Part shown: positions 60,633 to 64,000 of the stretch, piece by piece
How the letters are laid out: each line of letters begins with the position of its first letter
Position numbering within the stretch: the first letter of the stretch is position 1
NCBI RefSeq assembly: GCF_014207255.1
Contig: NZ_JACHCZ010000001.1
Location: forward strand, 608,592 to 672,591
Source: Pseudomonas sp. JAI120
Lineage (GTDB): Bacteria; Pseudomonadota; Gammaproteobacteria; Pseudomonadales; Pseudomonadaceae
Length of the DNA stretch: 64,000 nt
Direction of reading: 5' to 3'
Program-made: the position numbers and the translations under genes
The notes under the pieces: generated by a model
The model's database searches: none
What the model was told of the DNA's origin: nothing
What the model saw: only the letters and a program-made list of their open reading frames with translations

Positions 60633-61362
60633 ACATGCTGGTAAACGCACTCGGGCTTTCGTAGCCCAGTTCCAGAGCCACATCGATAATCTTCTGCCCC
60701 ACCGCGATACGCTCCAATGCCAGCAGCAGCCGCGCCTGCTGGCGCCATTGGCCGAAGGTCATGCCGGTATCCTTGCGGAACAGGCGCTGGATGGTTTTCT
60801 GGTCGAGCGCCAGGCGCTCGCTCCAATCCGCCACGGTGGAGGCATCGCCCGGGTCATCCTGCCACGCCAGGCAGATCTGGTTGATACGCGGGTCGGCGGG
60901 CTGCGGCAGCGACAGCGGCAAAGCCGGCAACAGCGCGAGTTCGTCGAGGATCAGGTGCATGATCCGCGCATCGCGGGAGTCTTCGGCATAGGGCGGTTTC
61001 AAGCTCACGGAGGCCTTGATCAGTTCGCTGAGCAACGGGGAAATACTCACCGCCTTGGTCTCGGTCGGCAGGTTGGGGAAGCTGTCGGGGCGAACAAACA
61101 CGCTGCGCATTTTCAGGGCGCCCACGCAGCGCAGGGAGTGCACGTGCCCGCAGGGTATCCAGAAGCCGCGATTGGGTGGCACCGTCCATTGGTTGTGTGC
61201 CGAATGCACCACCATCACGCCTTCGGTGGCGTAGAGTAATTGATGCTTTTCGTGACTGTGCTCGGGTATCACCCAGTTTTCCGGATAATCGGTGGCCGAA
61301 CTGATGACAGCCCAGTCGCCCTCATCGATCTCCTGCAAAAATTTATCCAGTGACTTGATCAT
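60589..61362 (-). CDS. AraC-family regulator with cupin domain
   Basis: A 257-residue regulator. ATG 61362 follows AAGGGCGAA, while the frame to 61428 adds a Lys/Gly-rich stretch without support. Cupin-like sensor (HSHEKHQLLYATEGVMVVHS, PPNRGFWIPCGHVHSL) and C-terminal two-helix-turn-helix domain (TVADWSERLALDQKTIQRLF, VALELGYESPSAFTSMFKKQ). This is the NimR/YdeO-like layout that often controls a neighbouring exporter; the divergent MFS gene at 61508 is the likely target. Confidence 0.92.
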   Translation of the reverse strand: MIKSLDKFLQEIDEGDWAVISSATDYPENWVIPEHSHEKHQLLYATEGVMVVHSAHNQWTVPPNRGFWIPCGHVHSLRCVGALKMRSVFVRPDSFPNLPTETKAVSISPLLSELIKASVSLKPPYAEDSRDARIMHLILDELALLPALPLSLPQPADPRINQICLAWQDDPGDASTVADWSERLALDQKTIQRLFRKDTGMTFGQWRQQARLLLALERIAVGQKIIDVALELGYESPSAFTSMFKKQFGKTPSHFFR

Positions 61363-61507
61363 TTCGCCCTTTTTACGATGGTTGCCTCCCGAATTACGCG
61401 AGACAGGCATTTTTGCCGAATCTAGCATAAGCTCTGAAACAAATTGAAATGGGCAGCCGGCTTAAGTACTCGCTGCCCCTGTTCACTGCCTTGTATGGAA
61501 TGCCTGC

Positions 61508-62719
61508 ATGTCGACCTTGACCGCATCACCTGCCGCCACCTCGAGTCCGCCTCAAGTAAGCCCGTTAGTCATGCGCATCCTCGGCGCCTGTGCCCTGGCG
61601 CACCTGATCAATGACCTGATCCAGGCCGTATTGCCGTCGATCTACCCGATGCTCAAGGCCAATTACGGGCTGAGCTTTACCCAGGTCGGCCTGATCACCC
61701 TGACCTTCCAACTGACCGCGTCCCTGCTGCAACCCTGGATCGGCTACCACACCGACCGGCATCCCAAGCCGTGGCTGCTGCCGGCAGGCATGGTCTGCAC
61801 CCTGGTCGGCATCCTGATGCTGGCGTTTGTCGGCAGCTTCCCGGCGATCCTGCTGGCGGCAGCCCTGGTGGGCGTCGGCTCATCGACCTTCCACCCGGAA
61901 ACCTCGCGCGTCGCGCGCCTGGCCTCCGGCGGGCGCTACGGCCTGGCGCAATCGACCTTCCAGGTCGGTGGCAACGCCGGCAGCGCGTTGGGGCCGTTGC
62001 TCGCGGCGGCGATCATCATTCCCTATGGCCAGGGCAACATCGCCTGGTTCGGGCTGTTTGCCGTGTTCGCGATCCTGGTGCTGTATGGCTTGAGCCGCTG
62101 GTACCGCAACCACCTCAACCTGTTCAAGCTCAAGCAAGGCGGCAAAGCCACCCACGGCTTGTCCAAAGGCCGCGTGACGTTTGCCCTGGTGGTGCTGGCG
62201 GTGCTGGTGTTCTCCAAATACTTCTACATGACCAGCCTGACCAGCTACTTCACGTTTTACCTGATTGAAAAATTCCACCTGTCGGTATCGAGTTCCCAGA
62301 TGTATCTGTTCCTGTTCCTCGGGGCGGTGGCCGTGGGCACCTTCGCGGGCGGGCCGATCGGCGACAGGATCGGGCGCAAGAAAGTCATCTGGTTCTCGAT
62401 CCTCGGTGCCGCGCCGTTCACCCTGGCCCTGCCCTACGTCGACCTGTTCTGGACCGCCGTGCTCAGCGTGGTGATCGGTTTTGTTCTCGCCTCGGCGTTC
62501 TCGGCCATCGTGGTATTTGCCCAGGAACTGGTGCCGGGCAATGTCGGCATGATCGCCGGGATCTTTTTCGGCCTGATGTTCGGCTTCAGCGGTATCGGCG
62601 CGGCGCTGCTCGGCCTGCTCGCCGACAGCCACGGCATTGAGTACGTCTACACACTGTGCTCATTCCTGCCGCTGGTGGGCATCCTGACGATACTGCTGCC
62701 GTCGACCAAAGGCGTCTGA
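61508..62719 (+). CDS. MFS transporter, fosmidomycin-resistance (Fsr) type
   Basis: A 403-residue twelve-helix exporter. ALAHLINDLIQAVLPSIYPM opening the first helix, GLSFTQVGLITLTFQLTASL, and VGVGSSTFHPETSRVARLAS are specific to the Fsr group; GGPIGDRIGRKKVIWFSI is the second MFS loop. It may expel fosmidomycin or related compounds; the native substrate is not known. Divergent AraC gene at 60589 is the likely regulator. Confidence 0.9.
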   Translation: MSTLTASPAATSSPPQVSPLVMRILGACALAHLINDLIQAVLPSIYPMLKANYGLSFTQVGLITLTFQLTASLLQPWIGYHTDRHPKPWLLPAGMVCTLVGILMLAFVGSFPAILLAAALVGVGSSTFHPETSRVARLASGGRYGLAQSTFQVGGNAGSALGPLLAAAIIIPYGQGNIAWFGLFAVFAILVLYGLSRWYRNHLNLFKLKQGGKATHGLSKGRVTFALVVLAVLVFSKYFYMTSLTSYFTFYLIEKFHLSVSSSQMYLFLFLGAVAVGTFAGGPIGDRIGRKKVIWFSILGAAPFTLALPYVDLFWTAVLSVVIGFVLASAFSAIVVFAQELVPGNVGMIAGIFFGLMFGFSGIGAALLGLLADSHGIEYVYTLCSFLPLVGILTILLPSTKGV

Positions 62720-62828
62720 ACCGCCGATCATCGAATAGCTGTGTGCCACTACCTTTTGTGTTCTGAAAACCCTGTGTGTGCGCTTACAATTCCGGTTTAA
62801 ACGCACACCCAGGCAGACCCGGCACGAA

Positions 62829-64000
62829 ATGACGCTCGACCCTCCTACGATTCTGGCACTCACCGTTGCCCTGGCCGCCGCTGCTGCCCTGTACCTGGCC
62901 ATAGAATGGCGCAGCGTACGCGAACCTTCGCTGCTGTTCTGGAGCGCCGGTTTCGCCACCATCACCGTCGGTTCCACCCTGGCCCTGCTGCGCATCAATG
63001 GCTATTTGCTCATCGGCATCTGGTTTGCCAACGGCTTGCTGGTGAGCGCGCATGTCCTGTTTTTGCTCGGTGTCGCGCGCTTTACCCACGTGCGCCTGTC
63101 ACCACTGTGGCTGCTGATGCTGGCCGTGTGGCTGGGCATGCTGATGCTGCCGACCGACCTGCCGTGGTCCAAAGCCATGCTCGGCGTGCAGTCGCTGCTG
63201 GTCGCACTGCCGACCTTGCGTGCGAGTTTCCTGCTGCGGCCCCACGGCCGGTCATTGAGCATCGGCGCGGTGCAACTGCGTTATGTGCTGCTGGTCCACG
63301 GGAGTTTCTACGTGGCCAAGGCGCTGTCGGTGATGATCCCCGGCACCTTGATCGACCTTGCGGCGTTCAAGGGCGAGATCATCCAGGTGTCCCTGGTGGA
63401 AGGCGCGATGGCGATCATGCTGATTGCGCTGTCGATGACCGGTTCCGAACGCTACCGTCGCGAACAGCAGATCGCCCGCCTCGCCGCCCGCGACCCGCTC
63501 ACCGCCCTTTACAACCGCCGCGCCCTCGACCTGCGCGCCCCGCGCCTGCTGGCCCAGGTGTCGGCGCAACAACCGGGCGCCCTGCTGCTGATCGACATCG
63601 ACAACTTCAAGTCGGTCAACGACCTCCACGGCCATACCGCCGGCGACCGCGTGCTGATCGCCTTGAGCGAGATGATTCGCGCAGTCGTGCCCCGAGGCGC
63701 GCTGGCTGCACGTTTGGGCGGTGATGAGTTTGTGATCCTGCTCAATCCGGCCTCGACTGAGCAGATCGTCGAACTGGGCAGCAGCCTGCGCGAGCAGTTT
63801 CAGCAACTGGCCGCGCAGACGTTCGCCACGCCCGCGCCCGTGACCCTGAGCATCGGCGCCACCCTGTTCGACCAGCCGCCGGCCAGCCTCGCGGCGCTGA
63901 TCGAACAGGGGGACACCACGCTGTATGAGTCCAAGCGTGGCGGGCGGGATAGCATTCGGTTGGTGGATCGGACGGGGTCTGGTTCCTACAGCGAAAGGTC
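62829..64000 (+). CDS. Membrane-bound GGDEF diguanylate cyclase (cut by window end)
   Basis: The frame begins at ATG 62829 and runs 390 codons to the window end without a stop. The N-terminal 200 residues contain about six membrane helices (TILALTVALAAAAALYLAIE, LLLIGIWFANG-like and LRASFLLRPHGR regions). The GGDEF domain shows LAARDPLTALYNRRAL, LLLIDIDNFKSVNDLHGHTA and intact motif RLGGDEFVILL near residue 296. No R-x-x-D inhibitory site stands before the motif. It would synthesise c-di-GMP. Confidence 0.92.
   Translation, partial: MTLDPPTILALTVALAAAAALYLAIEWRSVREPSLLFWSAGFATITVGSTLALLRINGYLLIGIWFANGLLVSAHVLFLLGVARFTHVRLSPLWLLMLAVWLGMLMLPTDLPWSKAMLGVQSLLVALPTLRASFLLRPHGRSLSIGAVQLRYVLLVHGSFYVAKALSVMIPGTLIDLAAFKGEIIQVSLVEGAMAIMLIALSMTGSERYRREQQIARLAARDPLTALYNRRALDLRAPRLLAQVSAQQPGALLLIDIDNFKSVNDLHGHTAGDRVLIALSEMIRAVVPRGALAARLGGDEFVILLNPASTEQIVELGSSLREQFQQLAAQTFATPAPVTLSIGATLFDQPPASLAALIEQGDTTLYESKRGGRDSIRLVDRTGSGSYSER

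Overview
The window is high-GC chromosomal DNA that looks like a member of the Pseudomonas fluorescens group. The basis is codon usage, family-typical proteins (NasA-CysJ fusion, NirBD, Aer, ProP, OsmC-YcaO protein, reverse transsulfuration pair) and the abundance of fluorescens-type REP hairpins between genes. No rRNA, tRNA, CRISPR array or complete insertion sequence was recognised. All family calls are made by reading the sequence; no database was searched.

Layout. 0-8.1 kb: tail of a chemotaxis receptor, a 5'-truncated OmpA-family gene, a secreted protein, then two paralogous two-component modules. The first has a LuxR-type regulator with Glu in place of the phosphoacceptor Asp and a decayed kinase. 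The second has an intact regulator and an intact hybrid kinase, transcribed divergently. Between them lie two divergent BamE-like lipoprotein genes. A near-identical palindrome precedes the first regulator and sits between the lipoprotein genes. A 60-residue secreted peptide follows the intact kinase. 8.1-19.4 kb: small metabolic and regulatory genes (methyltransferase, VOC protein, AraC-GyrI, RidA, LysR regulators, heme-binding GlcG/HbpS protein, HAD phosphatase, LysE exporter, SnoaL, PhnB-like, alpha/beta hydrolase) around a four-gene unknown cluster at 12.1-14.05 kb. 19.7-28.2 kb: DapA-like enzyme, GntR regulator with allophanate hydrolase, cystathionine beta-synthase and gamma-lyase, OsmC-YcaO protein. 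28.4-37.6 kb: Aer receptor, EamA and MFS transporters, DUF393, DUF2269, a saccharopine-dehydrogenase-like protein, a secreted protein, a cysteine-hydrolase relative and a Nudix protein.

37.8-46.0 kb is the nitrate assimilation locus. nirBD (minus) and a nitrate reductase-flavoprotein fusion nasA (plus) diverge from a 640-bp control region. That region holds two sigma-54-like promoters, a perfect 30-bp inverted REP pair, and one intrinsic terminator inside each leader, an arrangement that fits NtrC activation plus NasT-type antitermination. The 3' end of nirD runs into a 186-bp tandem repeat array.

46.2-64.0 kb: a dCache chemoreceptor, a P-loop kinase-like protein, a DUF2231-PQQ dehydrogenase pair, LysR plus EamA transporter, a hexuronate-type MFS transporter, GNAT, ProP, a GAF protein, a deletion scar joining two truncated divergent genes (AraC and alpha/beta hydrolase), a CHASE4-PAS-GGDEF-EAL protein, AraC plus Fsr-like MFS, and a GGDEF protein cut by the window end.
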